Numbered from the stretch's first letter, positions 52,136 to 60,892 are shown. The stretch is DNA of 64,000 nucleotides from Bacillus proteolyticus (GCF_001884065.1 NZ_MACH01000138.1:1-64000); one strand, 5' to 3'. Numbers and translations: made by a program. Notes: generated from the sequence alone by a model not told the origin.

Positions 52136-52975
52136 ATGAAAACAGTAAAACTAGACGAATCTTTCATTCCAGCCTTACTCTCTCTTTGCGAATCAGTTGG
52201 GTGGTTACAGCATGCGAGTTTTATGAAAGAGCAATTCCATATGTACCTTTCCATTGGTACAGTTTTTGGCTATGTACATGAGAATAAACTTATTGCAGCG
52301 GGCGGGGTCTTTTCATTTGCCCCTGGATTTTCTTCTATCGGTATGTTAATCGTGCATCCTGATTTTCAAAGAAAAGGAATTGGCCGTATTTTGTTAAACA
52401 ATAGCTTAAAAGTAACTCATCCATCGCTCCCTATTACGCTCATTGCAACAAAAGCTGGCGAACCCTTATATGAATCTTATGGATTTCAATCAATAACAAC
52501 AATTCATCGTTTCGAAAAACAAGCTACTTACAAAAATACAAATTTTGTCCCTATAAAACAAATTCAGCAAACGGATGTTCAATCTCTAATTTCTCTTGAT
52601 CAAACTGCGACTGGTGCACATCGTTCTAAGCTTTATTTATCACTACTATCAAGAGCAATTTACTCATTTAAAATAGAACGGGATAATCAAATAGATGCCT
52701 TTGCTTTATGCATACAAAAAGGAGATTTACTTTGTATTACCCCTCTTATTTCAAAAAAAGAGAAGGACGCTATTCAGTTATTAGAAATAATTTGTAACTC
52801 GTGGAATGGGACGATACGCATTGATGTCCCACATTCACAATTCATATTCCGCCAATTTCTTCAAACGGCAAATTTCCATGAAACACTTCTTTCACCTCTT
52901 ATGATAAAAAATGGGGATCAACTTCCTGGAAATCGTAATATGCTATTTGCTATGATAGATGCAGCGTTATGTTAG
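52136..52975 (+). CDS. GNAT family N-acetyltransferase
   Basis: This protein has an N-terminal GNAT domain (about residues 1-130), with acetyl-CoA binding motif A visible as GMLIVHPDFQRKGIGRILL. A second, more divergent domain of about 140 residues follows, as in two-domain acetyltransferases. The substrate is unknown. I choose ATG 52136 (MKTVKLDES), preceded by GGTGA; an open frame reaches back to 51995 without similarity. Length is 279 aa. The next gene begins 15 bases after its stop. Confidence 0.82.
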   Translation: MKTVKLDESFIPALLSLCESVGWLQHASFMKEQFHMYLSIGTVFGYVHENKLIAAGGVFSFAPGFSSIGMLIVHPDFQRKGIGRILLNNSLKVTHPSLPITLIATKAGEPLYESYGFQSITTIHRFEKQATYKNTNFVPIKQIQQTDVQSLISLDQTATGAHRSKLYLSLLSRAIYSFKIERDNQIDAFALCIQKGDLLCITPLISKKEKDAIQLLEIICNSWNGTIRIDVPHSQFIFRQFLQTANFHETLLSPLMIKNGDQLPGNRNMLFAMIDAALC

Positions 52976-52990
52976 AAAGGGGACACCTAA

Positions 52991-53875
52991 TTGAAGCGAT
53001 TTAGCTATTTTATGGTAGGTTGTCTTACTCTTACACTATTAGTAGGATGTAGTGCAGCAGAAAAGCCAGTAGAACAAGTAAAACAAGTTAAAAATACACT
53101 TACAGCGAAACTAGCTACTGAGGAAAAAATGGTAGAGATAGATGGTCAAACGATTTACTTTAAAAAGATTGGTGATAAAAAACCACCTTTACTTATGATC
53201 CATGGATTTGGAGGATCATCCGATGGTTTTCAAAAGATTTACTCAGATTTAGCAAAAGATCATACGATTATTTCTGTTGACGCCTTAGGATTCGGACGTT
53301 CCTCTAAGCCGATGGATTTTTATTATTCTTTCCCAACTCATGCAAATTTGTATTATAAGCTAATGAAAAAACTAGGATATGACTCATTCGCAATACTGGG
53401 ACATTCGATGGGGGGAGAAATTTCTCTTAATTTAACATATTTATACCCTGAAGCGGTTACCCACCTTATTTTAACTGATGCTACAGGCGGCCCTCATACG
53501 CTCGTTAATAAACAAGGTTCACCAAAACCAAAGTTGTCGACTGATTTAAGTGCCGTTTCTTCTATTGCAGATTATGATGAGGGCAAAGTTAAATTCAAGC
53601 GTAATGATGAAGAACATTATAATAAAATGAAATTATGGCCTAGACGTCTTCAAATCAATGCAAATGAAATCAAACAACCAACTTTAATTATATGGGGAAG
53701 AAATGATAGTAGCGTTTCTTGGAAAGAAGGAGAAACTTATCATCAATTCTTAAAAAATAGTACTTTCCATATTATCGAAAAAGGTTATCACGCACCATTT
53801 CGTCAAGAGCCACAAGAATTTGTAGGATATGTAAAAGATTTCTTCAAGAAAAATCCTATAAGTGCTGAAAAATAA
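52991..53875 (+). CDS. Alpha/beta-hydrolase lipoprotein
   Basis: This 294-aa protein is predicted to be a lipoprotein: the signal peptide ends in LLVGC with Cys20. The mature part is an alpha/beta hydrolase with the oxyanion loop HGFGG, nucleophile elbow GHSMGG (Ser139), an acid in WGRNDSS and the catalytic His in KGYHAPF. The substrate is unknown; an esterase or lipase is likely. The start is a TTG eight bases after AAAGGGG. It probably forms an operon with the GNAT. Confidence 0.87.
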   Translation: MKRFSYFMVGCLTLTLLVGCSAAEKPVEQVKQVKNTLTAKLATEEKMVEIDGQTIYFKKIGDKKPPLLMIHGFGGSSDGFQKIYSDLAKDHTIISVDALGFGRSSKPMDFYYSFPTHANLYYKLMKKLGYDSFAILGHSMGGEISLNLTYLYPEAVTHLILTDATGGPHTLVNKQGSPKPKLSTDLSAVSSIADYDEGKVKFKRNDEEHYNKMKLWPRRLQINANEIKQPTLIIWGRNDSSVSWKEGETYHQFLKNSTFHIIEKGYHAPFRQEPQEFVGYVKDFFKKNPISAEK

Positions 53876-53906
53876 ACGGGTATCTCATGTTGAGATACCC
53901 GTTTTC
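53875..53906. terminator. Convergent terminator between hydrolase and DoxX genes
   Basis: AACGGGTATCTCA and TGAGATACCCGTT form a 13-bp perfect stem with a TGT loop. Confidence 0.9.
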
Positions 53907-53911
53907 ATATA

Positions 53912-54412
53912 TTAAGCAGCTTGCTTTTGGCGTTTTTGAGTTTTTGATCCTAGTACTTTTGGAATAATGAAGCCATCAACTCCAATTTTCCCAGCATTCA
54001 TACCAGAAACAAGAACGAACATCGATAAAATAACCATCTCAGGGTTCACACCAATTGACCCACTAAACATATAGGAAAAGTTCATTAAAAGACCGAAAAA
54101 GACCGCTGTTTTTGTTAAACAGCCTACAATTAAACCAATTCCTACTAAAATTTCTCCCCACGTCACAAGTGTATTAAATAAATCAACGTTTGGAATTGCA
54201 AAATCTTGTAAGAATGATGCCCACCAAGATTGAACAGCTGGTTGTGCTCCTTTAGATTTTTCAATTGCACCTTGTAAATAACCAGTTGCATCGAATCCTT
54301 TTCCTTGTAGTTTACCGATTCCAGCCATTACCCATGTGTAACCAAGATACACTCGAACTATCGCTAATACAAAAGAAACTGCTTTGTTTTCTCTTAAAAA
54401 TTGAATAATCAT
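53912..54412 (-). CDS. DoxX family membrane protein
   Basis: This is a 166-aa protein with about four membrane segments. Family features include VRVYLGYTWVMAGIGKLQG near residue 20, LVTWGEILVGIGLIVGCLTK and FFGLLMNFSYMFSG. It ends with the basic tail GSKTQKRQKQAA. DoxX proteins such as CatD of B. subtilis are linked to quinone and thiol stress. Upstream there is a symmetric TACTA-N9-TAGTA element that may serve as an operator. AGGAGGAAG precedes the ATG. Confidence 0.85.
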   Translation of the reverse strand: MIIQFLRENKAVSFVLAIVRVYLGYTWVMAGIGKLQGKGFDATGYLQGAIEKSKGAQPAVQSWWASFLQDFAIPNVDLFNTLVTWGEILVGIGLIVGCLTKTAVFFGLLMNFSYMFSGSIGVNPEMVILSMFVLVSGMNAGKIGVDGFIIPKVLGSKTQKRQKQAA

Positions 54413-54525
54413 ATCTTCCTCCTAAAGTTGTAATTAAGTCAGTTACAGATAATATAATAACATTAGTTACTTACTTTTGAAATGTTAATTATGAATAATT
54501 TGTGACATGCATAAAAAACATTAAA

Positions 54526-54544
54526 TACTAACATATATATAGTA
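54526..54544 (-). promoter_or_regulatory. Candidate operator TACTA-N9-TAGTA upstream of the DoxX gene
   Basis: TACTA (54526-54530) and TAGTA (54540-54544) form a perfect dyad with a 9-base spacer. TACT/AGTA dyads are used by DUF24/HxlR repressors such as YodB of B. subtilis. The spacing differs between family members, so the identity is tentative. Confidence 0.4.
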
Positions 54545-54586
54545 ACTTTTATTACCCGCAAAAACTTGAACATATCATACCACAAG

Positions 54587-54601
54587 TGATAATCATTTTC
54601 A
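54587..54601. promoter_or_regulatory. Candidate Fur box
   Basis: TGATAATCATTTTCA differs by one base from the 7-1-7 Fur consensus TGATAATCATTATCA. It lies 175 bases upstream of the DoxX start and downstream of the broken small ORF, so its target is unclear. Confidence 0.4.
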
Positions 54602-54628
54602 TTGAAGAAAATGTAAAAAAAATGTGAG

Positions 54629-55006
54629 TTAAATGTGAAATGTATTCATTCGAATATAGAACAAATGCGTTTCATATTGTTTATATACTCGAAATGTACA
54701 TGTCTTCTCATCGATTAATCTCGCTTCTCGAACAGCTTCTCCTAACGTTTTGTCATGGGAAATAAGCCTGTAAAATAAGCGTATTGTAAACATAAGTACT
54801 ACATTTCCACCTACATAATCTATCGAGCTAACATACGATTTGGCATCATTCTGTAAAATCGATTCTACTAGCTTCAACTCTCCAAACTTATACCAATCAT
54901 TTACAATATGTGTAATATGCAATTTTGCATATTACTTAATTTCTGCTACGCCAAAGTATACCCTCTGCTCGTTTAAGTCGTATACATTTCCCCCTAAGTC
55001 TTCCAT
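54629..55006 (-). pseudogene. Small ORF broken by an in-frame stop
   Basis: From ATG 55004-55006 the minus strand reads MEDLGGNVYDLNEQRVYFGV and four more residues, then TAA at 54932-54934. The same frame continues without shift as YAKLHITHIVNDWYKFGELK and further, ending at 54629, for 125 codons in all. The downstream part alone would need a TTG start (54922) with no ribosome-binding site. A single stop mutation in a 125-codon gene is the simplest reading. No family is recognised. It lies 15 bases after the phosphatase gene, probably in one operon. Confidence 0.5.
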
Positions 55007-55021
55007 TACAAATTCCCTACC

Positions 55022-55597
55022 CTATAAGTCAATTTCATACATACCCGTTTCTTTCAAAAAATCAGCTCTAGTTAAAGCGACTTTCTGTAAATATTGCCTA
55101 TACGCTGTAATTGTTCCATCATGTGAAACGATACAAATTTTTTCTGCTTTTAACTGATAGCACCAGTGCAGAAATTCATCTACTATTTGCGGAAACTCCT
55201 TCTCCAAGATGATATTGACTCCCTCATTCCATAACAATTCATTTGTACTTTCTTCTAATGAAAAATGTGGAAAAAAATTTTTCATTATCTTTCGATCTAA
55301 CAATTGATCGCATGGCAATGTTTTGGCGGATTCCCGATAAGGAAAAATACGCGGGGATACATATGGATGAACAATTTTTTGACAAGCAACTTCCTCACTC
55401 CATATTGTCGCAGTTTGTAAAGTTCGAAGTGTAGGACTAACGATTAATATATCCTTTTCTTGTAATGGTACATCGCGCTGAAGCAATTTTGCCTGCTTCT
55501 TTCCCACACCCGTCAATGACGGATTCACCGCTTGTAAACTTAATGATAAATTTTTCGTATGCTCACCTTCACCATGCCGAACAAAGACAAGTTTCAT
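55022..55597 (-). CDS. Histidine phosphatase (phosphoglycerate mutase-like) protein
   Basis: This 191-aa protein of the histidine phosphatase superfamily has the catalytic RHG motif in LVFVRHGEGEH near the N-terminus and the second catalytic His in IVSHDGTITAYR. Conserved arginines occur in SPTLRTLQTA. The substrate is unknown. I choose ATG 55597 (MKLVFVRHG), preceded by GAGGAAGAGGAG; the frame extends 35 codons further without similarity. It is divergent from the membrane protein at 55775. Confidence 0.88.
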   Translation of the reverse strand: MKLVFVRHGEGEHTKNLSLSLQAVNPSLTGVGKKQAKLLQRDVPLQEKDILIVSPTLRTLQTATIWSEEVACQKIVHPYVSPRIFPYRESAKTLPCDQLLDRKIMKNFFPHFSLEESTNELLWNEGVNIILEKEFPQIVDEFLHWCYQLKAEKICIVSHDGTITAYRQYLQKVALTRADFLKETGMYEIDL

Positions 55598-55680
55598 TCT
55601 CCTCTTCCTCTCACTAGAAAATGGTCTCACATATTTCTTCCCTATTTTTTTCTTTACTCCTGCTATTTTAAAAAGCAGAA

Positions 55681-55754
55681 TGTAAAAAGTGTTTGACATC
55701 AATATTTGGAAAATATTATAATTTTACACATATATATGTAAAACACTTTTTACA
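55681..55754. repeat. 14-bp perfect inverted repeat framing a divergent promoter
   Basis: TGTAAAAAGTGTTT (55681-55694) and its exact reverse complement AAACACTTTTTACA (55741-55754) are separated by 46 bases. Inside lies a second dyad, TTTTACA (55722-55728) and TGTAAAA (55737-55743). The repeats overlap promoter elements for both the leftward phosphatase and the rightward membrane protein, suggesting operators for a shared regulator. Confidence 0.65.
55693..55722 (+). promoter_or_regulatory. SigA promoter of the small membrane protein
   Basis: Perfect TTGACA (55693-55698) and perfect TATAAT (55717-55722) are 18 bases apart. The -35 overlaps the left arm of the inverted repeat. A TTTTAC/TATAAT pair on the minus strand (55738-55743 and 55715-55720) could serve the phosphatase gene. 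Confidence 0.75.
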
Positions 55755-55774
55755 ATAAGGGGAGGAATATAAAT

Positions 55775-56113
55775 ATGAAATGGATTATCATCTTTCTCGG
55801 AATAATCATATGGGGATACATAAATGGCTTTTTTATTAGTGATAAAACTGCTAATCCTTGGATTACAGATGATGAACGTAAAACGAAAATTAAGCAAAAA
55901 GCAATTATCGCAAGCTGGTCCGGTGTTTTCATATTTTGTATCATGAACCTCTTAAACAAATGGTTAGGTTTAGAAACGAGCGATACATCACCTTATTTAC
56001 CAGATCCTGTCGCAACTATTTTTAAAGAAAATGTAGAGTTACAAATTTTACTTATGTTATTCATTACGTATGGACTATTTTACTTATACTACCAAAGAAA
56101 ACTAAGCGCTTAA
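55775..56113 (+). CDS. Small membrane protein of unknown function
   Basis: This 112-aa protein has about three hydrophobic segments: residues 3-20 (WIIIFLGIIIWGYINGFF), 45-63 (ASWSGVFIFCIMNLL) and 88-106 (ILLMLFITYGLFYLYY). A charged loop ERKTKIKQK lies between the first two. AGGGGAGG precedes the ATG. I do not recognise a family. Its promoter is close to consensus and framed by an inverted repeat, so it is probably regulated. Confidence 0.8.
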   Translation: MKWIIIFLGIIIWGYINGFFISDKTANPWITDDERKTKIKQKAIIASWSGVFIFCIMNLLNKWLGLETSDTSPYLPDPVATIFKENVELQILLMLFITYGLFYLYYQRKLSA

Positions 56114-56185
56114 CTTTTATATCATGATTATCCTCCTAAATGGTTATAGTAACTAGGACGTAATAAAAAAAGGAGCGATATAAAA

Positions 56186-56308
56186 ATGAGTAACTCAAAT
56201 GACTTTTTGGATACATTACATGAAAAACAAGCAAAAGATGAACAAAATAGAAAGCGCCAAGGGAACGGAAACCCTTCGAAAAAAAAGCCAAATAAAACAC
56301 ATAAATAA
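56186..56308 (+). CDS. DUF4023-like small basic protein
   Basis: This 40-aa hydrophilic protein begins MSNSNDFLDTLHEKQAKDEQ and ends in a Lys/Asn-rich tail. AAAGGAGCG precedes the ATG. The composition and length fit the DUF4023 family, which is common in Bacillus; many such proteins are thought to be spore-related, but this is unproven. A bidirectional terminator follows directly. Confidence 0.75.
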   Translation: MSNSNDFLDTLHEKQAKDEQNRKRQGNGNPSKKKPNKTHK

Positions 56309-56312
56309 CATT

Positions 56313-56352
56313 AAAAAACCTGCCTAAAAATTATATTTTAGGCAGGTTTTTT
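56313..56352. terminator. Bidirectional terminator after the DUF4023-like gene
   Basis: AAAAAACCTGCCTAAAA and TTTTAGGCAGGTTTTTT form a 17-bp perfect stem around TTATAT. Confidence 0.93.
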
Positions 56353-57589
56353 ACTCGTCTTTAACCGAAAGGACATCTTCCCAATTCCATTTCTCATAAT
56401 ACCACTCTGGCACATCTATATTTTCAATCCACTTCTTTTCATATTTCCCATCGCTATGAGCAAGCCATACATCAGCTTTCTTACGATTCGAACGGAGCCA
56501 CATTAATTGGTTACTCTTCTTAATAAAAATAGGATTATAATCACCTTGGCTATTAGGTGGCTTTGTAATTTGATGTTGTTCATCGTTTATACTATTTACC
56601 TCATATAAAGATGGTAGTGGTCTTTTTTCTAGAGGTACAGATAAATCTGCTTCCTTTACCCTTGAAATGATAATTACATTATCATTCTTCCATGTGAAAT
56701 CCCAATCAACATATCCTTTTGGAGTAAATGTGTTCTGCTGTAATGCCGGTAGTTCTTTTACTTTTAAATGTTTATTCTCTAATGCAACTCTCCCACTTCC
56801 TTCAATATAGGCTAATATATTTTTGGATGGCGCCCATTTGAACCATTGTGTGTTTAATAACATTGGATCTACTGTTTTAAAACGACTGCCGTCTGATCGA
56901 ATTAAGCAAAGTGTATTACTATCCGCTGATAAAGAAGCTGTTGGTACTGCCAAAAACGAAATCCACTTTTGATCTGGCGACCACTTAAATCCACTTCCAA
57001 CTAATGCTAAAAAGTCATCATGCTCATTCGGTAGTGCATATAAATGTTTCATCTTATGAGGATTCATATTTGCATCCTTTTGTATTTCATATAACTGAGC
57101 ACCTGTCCACCCTGTTGGAAGCAAGTACGCTTCAGAGGAAACCAAAAATCTCTGTCCGTCTGGGTACCAAGCATAATCCCCTACACCATTGGCTACATTT
57201 TCAAAATCGGCAATCTTTTTTTCTGCATCAAATGTATTTAATGTACCTGTAAATATAAATGCAATTATATTCTCTGTTGGTGACCATTGATAATTCGATG
57301 CTTCTGATTGAGATGGTGTAACTTTCTTTCCATCTTTCAGCCGATACAGTTCAAAATGATTTCGCTTCTTTCCTTTTGCATATGCAAGCCATTCTCCATT
57401 ATGTGACCATTTCGGCCCTGTTATGTACTCTCCTTTTGTAATTTGTTTTTCTTTCTCACCGACTTTAATCCATAGATTATGATTACGAATAAAGGCAACT
57501 TTCACTTCATTGCTTTCTGCGTCTTTAATCGAACTGGAACAGAAAAAAAGGAACAAAATCATGATTACACTTACTATAAACCTTTTCAT
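56351..57589 (-). CDS. TolB-like beta-propeller secreted protein
   Basis: This 412-aa protein has an N-terminal signal segment (MKRFIVSVIMILFLFFC) that ends in a Cys but lacks a clear lipobox. The rest has repeated propeller blades of WD40/TolB type: GPKWSHNGEWLAYAKG, NYQWSPTENIIAFIF, YAWYPDGQRFLVSS, GFKWSPDQKWISFLA and WFKWAPSKNILAYIEG. The ligand is unknown. ATG 57589 is preferred, as ATGGGGGTG stands upstream and the signal begins there; the frame extends 35 codons earlier. Confidence 0.82.
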   Translation of the reverse strand: MKRFIVSVIMILFLFFCSSSIKDAESNEVKVAFIRNHNLWIKVGEKEKQITKGEYITGPKWSHNGEWLAYAKGKKRNHFELYRLKDGKKVTPSQSEASNYQWSPTENIIAFIFTGTLNTFDAEKKIADFENVANGVGDYAWYPDGQRFLVSSEAYLLPTGWTGAQLYEIQKDANMNPHKMKHLYALPNEHDDFLALVGSGFKWSPDQKWISFLAVPTASLSADSNTLCLIRSDGSRFKTVDPMLLNTQWFKWAPSKNILAYIEGSGRVALENKHLKVKELPALQQNTFTPKGYVDWDFTWKNDNVIIISRVKEADLSVPLEKRPLPSLYEVNSINDEQHQITKPPNSQGDYNPIFIKKSNQLMWLRSNRKKADVWLAHSDGKYEKKWIENIDVPEWYYEKWNWEDVLSVKDE

Positions 57590-57819
57590 ATAGCACCCCC
57601 ATTTTCCATCTTTAGCATTCCTCATATTCGGCTTACTATATGCAAATTTTATCCATTCGACATAATCCCAAAAAATTTCCCAAGAAATTTTCAATTCAAA
57701 GAGGATTGGTATGAATTATGTCGAAAATATAGTTTAGCCAACATTCGTTTTTATATTTAACAATAAAAATGTAAGATAACTTTTCTAAATATTGGCACTT
57801 TTTATTAGAGGGAGTTTCA

Positions 57820-60567
57820 ATGAAAAAAACTACATCCACACTATTAAGTATGGCGCTCGTCTTTTCGAGTTTTGGAGCTTTAAGCGCCCATGCTGAGTCA
57901 CTACAAAAAGAGAAGCAATTTAGTCCACAGTTAAAAGCGAATATTGAACAATGGGGCGAAAACAAAATCGCGCAAAATGTTGAAACAAAAACATCAAAAG
58001 AAATTTCAGTCATTGTAGAATTGCAACATGCTCCACTCGCTTCACAAAGTAATATTCAGCATGCTCCGGATCTAAAAAATAGCAATGTGCAATCATACCA
58101 TGCACAACTAAAAAAGGCACAAGAGGATACAACAAAAAAAATTAAAGAAAAAGCACCGAAGGCAACGATAAAAGAAACATATAGTACGTTATTTTCTGGA
58201 TTCTCTATTTCTATCCCAGGAGATCAAATTGCTGCTTTAGCTTCTTTACCTGAAGTAAAGGCAATTTATCCGAACTTAACATATAAGTTACATGAAACAT
58301 CAAAAAGCGCTACTAACGAAGAAGCACCAAATATCGGCGGACCGACAATTGGTGCACCTGAAGCATGGAATTTAAAAGATCCATCTGGCAAACCGCTTGA
58401 TGGAAAAGGTATGAAAGTAGCTATTATCGATTCAGGTGTAGACTATACCCATCCTGATTTACAAGCAAATTATATTGGTGGCTATGATACAGTCGATGAA
58501 GATAATGATCCGATGGATGGAAACGTCCACGGTACCCATGTTGCTGGAATTATTGCTGGTAACGGAAAAATAAAGGGAATTGCTCCTAATGCTTCTATAT
58601 TAGCTTACCGTGTCATGAATGATGGTGGTACTGGTACGACCGAAGATATTCTTCAAGGTATTGAGCGCGCTATTCAAGATGGTGCCGATGTTTTAAATCT
58701 ATCTCTCGGTCAAGATTTGAATGTACCTGATCAACCTGTAACAATGACGCTAGAGCGTGCAGCAAAACTTGGTGTTACTGCGGTCGTCTCAAATGGAAAT
58801 GATGGACCAAAACCTTGGTCTGTTGATGCTCCTGGTAACGCAAGTAGTGTCATCTCTGTTGGAGCATCCACTGTTTCTATTCCATTTCCAACATTCCAAG
58901 TAGCTGGTTCCAATAAATCTTATCAAGGATTACCGTTATCAAAAGCTAATTTCCAAGTAGGCAACGATGCTCAGCTTGTATATGTTGGCTACGGTAATTC
59001 AAGTGATTATGCTAAACAAGATGTAAAAGGTAAGTTCGCCCTTGTTTTACAAGGAACTTCGAGCACATTAGTAAAAGCAGAACAAGCGAAACAAGCTGGC
59101 GCTCTCGGCGTGCTATTAATTTCTAACGAAAAAGAAATTAATATTATGCCAGAATATTTCGTACGCGAAGATTTAGCTCTTCCAGTTATGCAGCTATCAA
59201 ATACGAATGGTGAAGAGTTGAAGAATTTAATTACAAAGCGTAAAAAAAATATAAAAATTGGGCAACCAAGCCAGACGGAGCTAATTGGTCAATTTAGTTC
59301 AAGAGGGCCATCACAAGGAAGTTGGCTTATAAAGCCTGATATTGTTGCACCTGGAGTACAAATTACTAGTACTGTACCAAGAGGCGGCTATGAATCTCAC
59401 AACGGAACAAGTATGGCTGCGCCACAAGTAGCGGGAGCCGTTGCCTTACTGCGTCAAATGCATCCGGATTGGACGACAGAACAATTGAAATCTGCTCTTG
59501 CCAATACTGCAAAAACATTAAAGGATGTCAATGAAAATACATATCCTGTTATGGCACAAGGATCTGGTTTAATTAACATTCCAAAAGCAGTCCAAACAGA
59601 TGCATTAGTGAAACCGAATAACGTAAGTTTCGGTCTTATTAAACCTAATAGCGGCAAAGTGAAACTAACACAAAATATTACGTTACAAAATCTTTCTAAT
59701 AAAAAGAAAAACTTTTCAACTCGTATTGAATTACTAGATACAAAAACAAAAATCCAGACTTCTTTCCCTTCTTCGATTAGTATGAAACCTAATAGTAACA
59801 TCGAAAAGCCTTTTACTATTACTGTTGATAGCTCCTTACCACAAGGCGTATATACAGGAAATCTATATGTAAAAGAACAAGGAAAGACTGAAGAAATGCG
59901 TATTCCATTTACATTTAGCATCGATCCAAAAGAATACAAGCGTATTGACGGCCTTGAAATCGTTAATTCTACTTTCAGTCCAAATAATGACAAAATACTA
60001 GATGATAACCTAATCAATTACTATTTAGTTACGCCAGTTGAGGATATAGCGTTTCATGCTAATTTAATTACGAAAGACCGTGTGACATATCAAGGTATGG
60101 TGTATCAAGGTAAAAACGAAACACCTGGTTATAAATCTTTCAAATGGAATGGTACAAAAACTGATGGATCCCCTCTATCTGATGGCTTATACCAAATCGA
60201 AGCTGTTGCTTCTAACTCTGGCGGAGAAACAAAGCAAGCAGGAGCTGTGTTTATCGACCGAACTGCACCTAAGTTAACATACGAAGTTGACCAAGAAAAC
60301 CTTGTAATTACAGGAAAAGTGGATGATATCCTACTAGATTGGATGACAGAATCTGGTTGGATAGCACCTGGTATTCCAGTGAGAATGCAATATGAAATTA
60401 ACGGAAATGGTGTATGGGAAAGTGCATTCCTAAATTCTTGGGAGAAAAATTACGGCATTTATTTCGATCGTAGCCAATTACAAGAAGGAAAAAACACAAT
60501 TCACATCGTAGCAACTGATGCAGCAGGAAATACAACCAATTTAAACGTTGATTTGGAAATAAAGTAA
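57820..60567 (+). CDS. Secreted subtilisin-like serine protease (Vpr-like, S8 family)
   Basis: This 915-aa protease has a signal peptide (cleavage near AHA, residue 25) and an inhibitor I9-type propeptide (about 60-158). The S8 catalytic domain has the triad Asp204 (IIDSGVDY), His240 (GNVHGTHVAG) and Ser531 (NGTSMAAP). A PA domain is inserted between His and Ser (about 370-470). The C-terminal 300 residues hold Fn3/bacterial-Ig-like beta domains. The architecture matches Vpr and other minor extracellular proteases. It is monocistronic; GAGGGAG precedes the ATG. A tyrosine-type T-box region follows. Confidence 0.93.
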   Translation: MKKTTSTLLSMALVFSSFGALSAHAESLQKEKQFSPQLKANIEQWGENKIAQNVETKTSKEISVIVELQHAPLASQSNIQHAPDLKNSNVQSYHAQLKKAQEDTTKKIKEKAPKATIKETYSTLFSGFSISIPGDQIAALASLPEVKAIYPNLTYKLHETSKSATNEEAPNIGGPTIGAPEAWNLKDPSGKPLDGKGMKVAIIDSGVDYTHPDLQANYIGGYDTVDEDNDPMDGNVHGTHVAGIIAGNGKIKGIAPNASILAYRVMNDGGTGTTEDILQGIERAIQDGADVLNLSLGQDLNVPDQPVTMTLERAAKLGVTAVVSNGNDGPKPWSVDAPGNASSVISVGASTVSIPFPTFQVAGSNKSYQGLPLSKANFQVGNDAQLVYVGYGNSSDYAKQDVKGKFALVLQGTSSTLVKAEQAKQAGALGVLLISNEKEINIMPEYFVREDLALPVMQLSNTNGEELKNLITKRKKNIKIGQPSQTELIGQFSSRGPSQGSWLIKPDIVAPGVQITSTVPRGGYESHNGTSMAAPQVAGAVALLRQMHPDWTTEQLKSALANTAKTLKDVNENTYPVMAQGSGLINIPKAVQTDALVKPNNVSFGLIKPNSGKVKLTQNITLQNLSNKKKNFSTRIELLDTKTKIQTSFPSSISMKPNSNIEKPFTITVDSSLPQGVYTGNLYVKEQGKTEEMRIPFTFSIDPKEYKRIDGLEIVNSTFSPNNDKILDDNLINYYLVTPVEDIAFHANLITKDRVTYQGMVYQGKNETPGYKSFKWNGTKTDGSPLSDGLYQIEAVASNSGGETKQAGAVFIDRTAPKLTYEVDQENLVITGKVDDILLDWMTESGWIAPGIPVRMQYEINGNGVWESAFLNSWEKNYGIYFDRSQLQEGKNTIHIVATDAAGNTTNLNVDLEIK

Positions 60568-60577
60568 TATTTTTTTG

Positions 60578-60607
60578 TTGACAAGCTTTTAAACATAGTT
60601 TTATAAT
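60578..60607 (+). promoter_or_regulatory. SigA promoter of the T-box leader and phhA
   Basis: Perfect TTGACA (60578-60583) and perfect TATAAT (60602-60607) are 18 bases apart, starting 11 bases after the protease stop codon. Confidence 0.85.
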
Positions 60608-60654
60608 ACGAAACATAGTTTAGTTGAACAAATTATATATCAGCTTTGAAGGAA

Positions 60655-60892
60655 TACTAGTAGCGACTTATATCCCTGTCTCAGAGAACTGATGGTTGGT
60701 GCGAATCAGTACACATACAAGCGTGAATTACAATTCTGGAGCTTCTTTCCCGTAGTGCACATAATGCATGAAGAGAAAGACGGAGTTTTCCGTTATCTTA
60801 AAGTGAGTGGTAAACAATTTTTCTGTTTACAATTAGGGTGGTACCGCGATTTTTATCGTCCCTATCGGATTTTCCGATAGGGGCTTTTTTGC
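60655..60892 (+). promoter_or_regulatory. T-box leader 1, probably tyrosine-specific
   Basis: The T-box sequence AGGGTGGTACCGCG is at 60835-60848, followed by a terminator CCCTATCGG/CCGATAGGG (60860-60882) with a T-run. Stem I contains GAGAACTGATGG and the specifier region GTGAATTACAATTCTGG. The aligned specifier codon reads TAC (Tyr), followed by A as expected. The UGGU of the antiterminator fits a tRNA ending ACCA, as tRNA-Tyr does. Uncharged tRNA-Tyr would favour readthrough to phhA. Confidence 0.9.

Noticed and set aside
59454-60017. 187-codon ORF antisense to the serine protease gene
   Set aside because: It lies wholly inside a well-supported S8 protease gene on the other strand, has no ribosome-binding site, and reads as a hydrophobic mirror of the coding strand.
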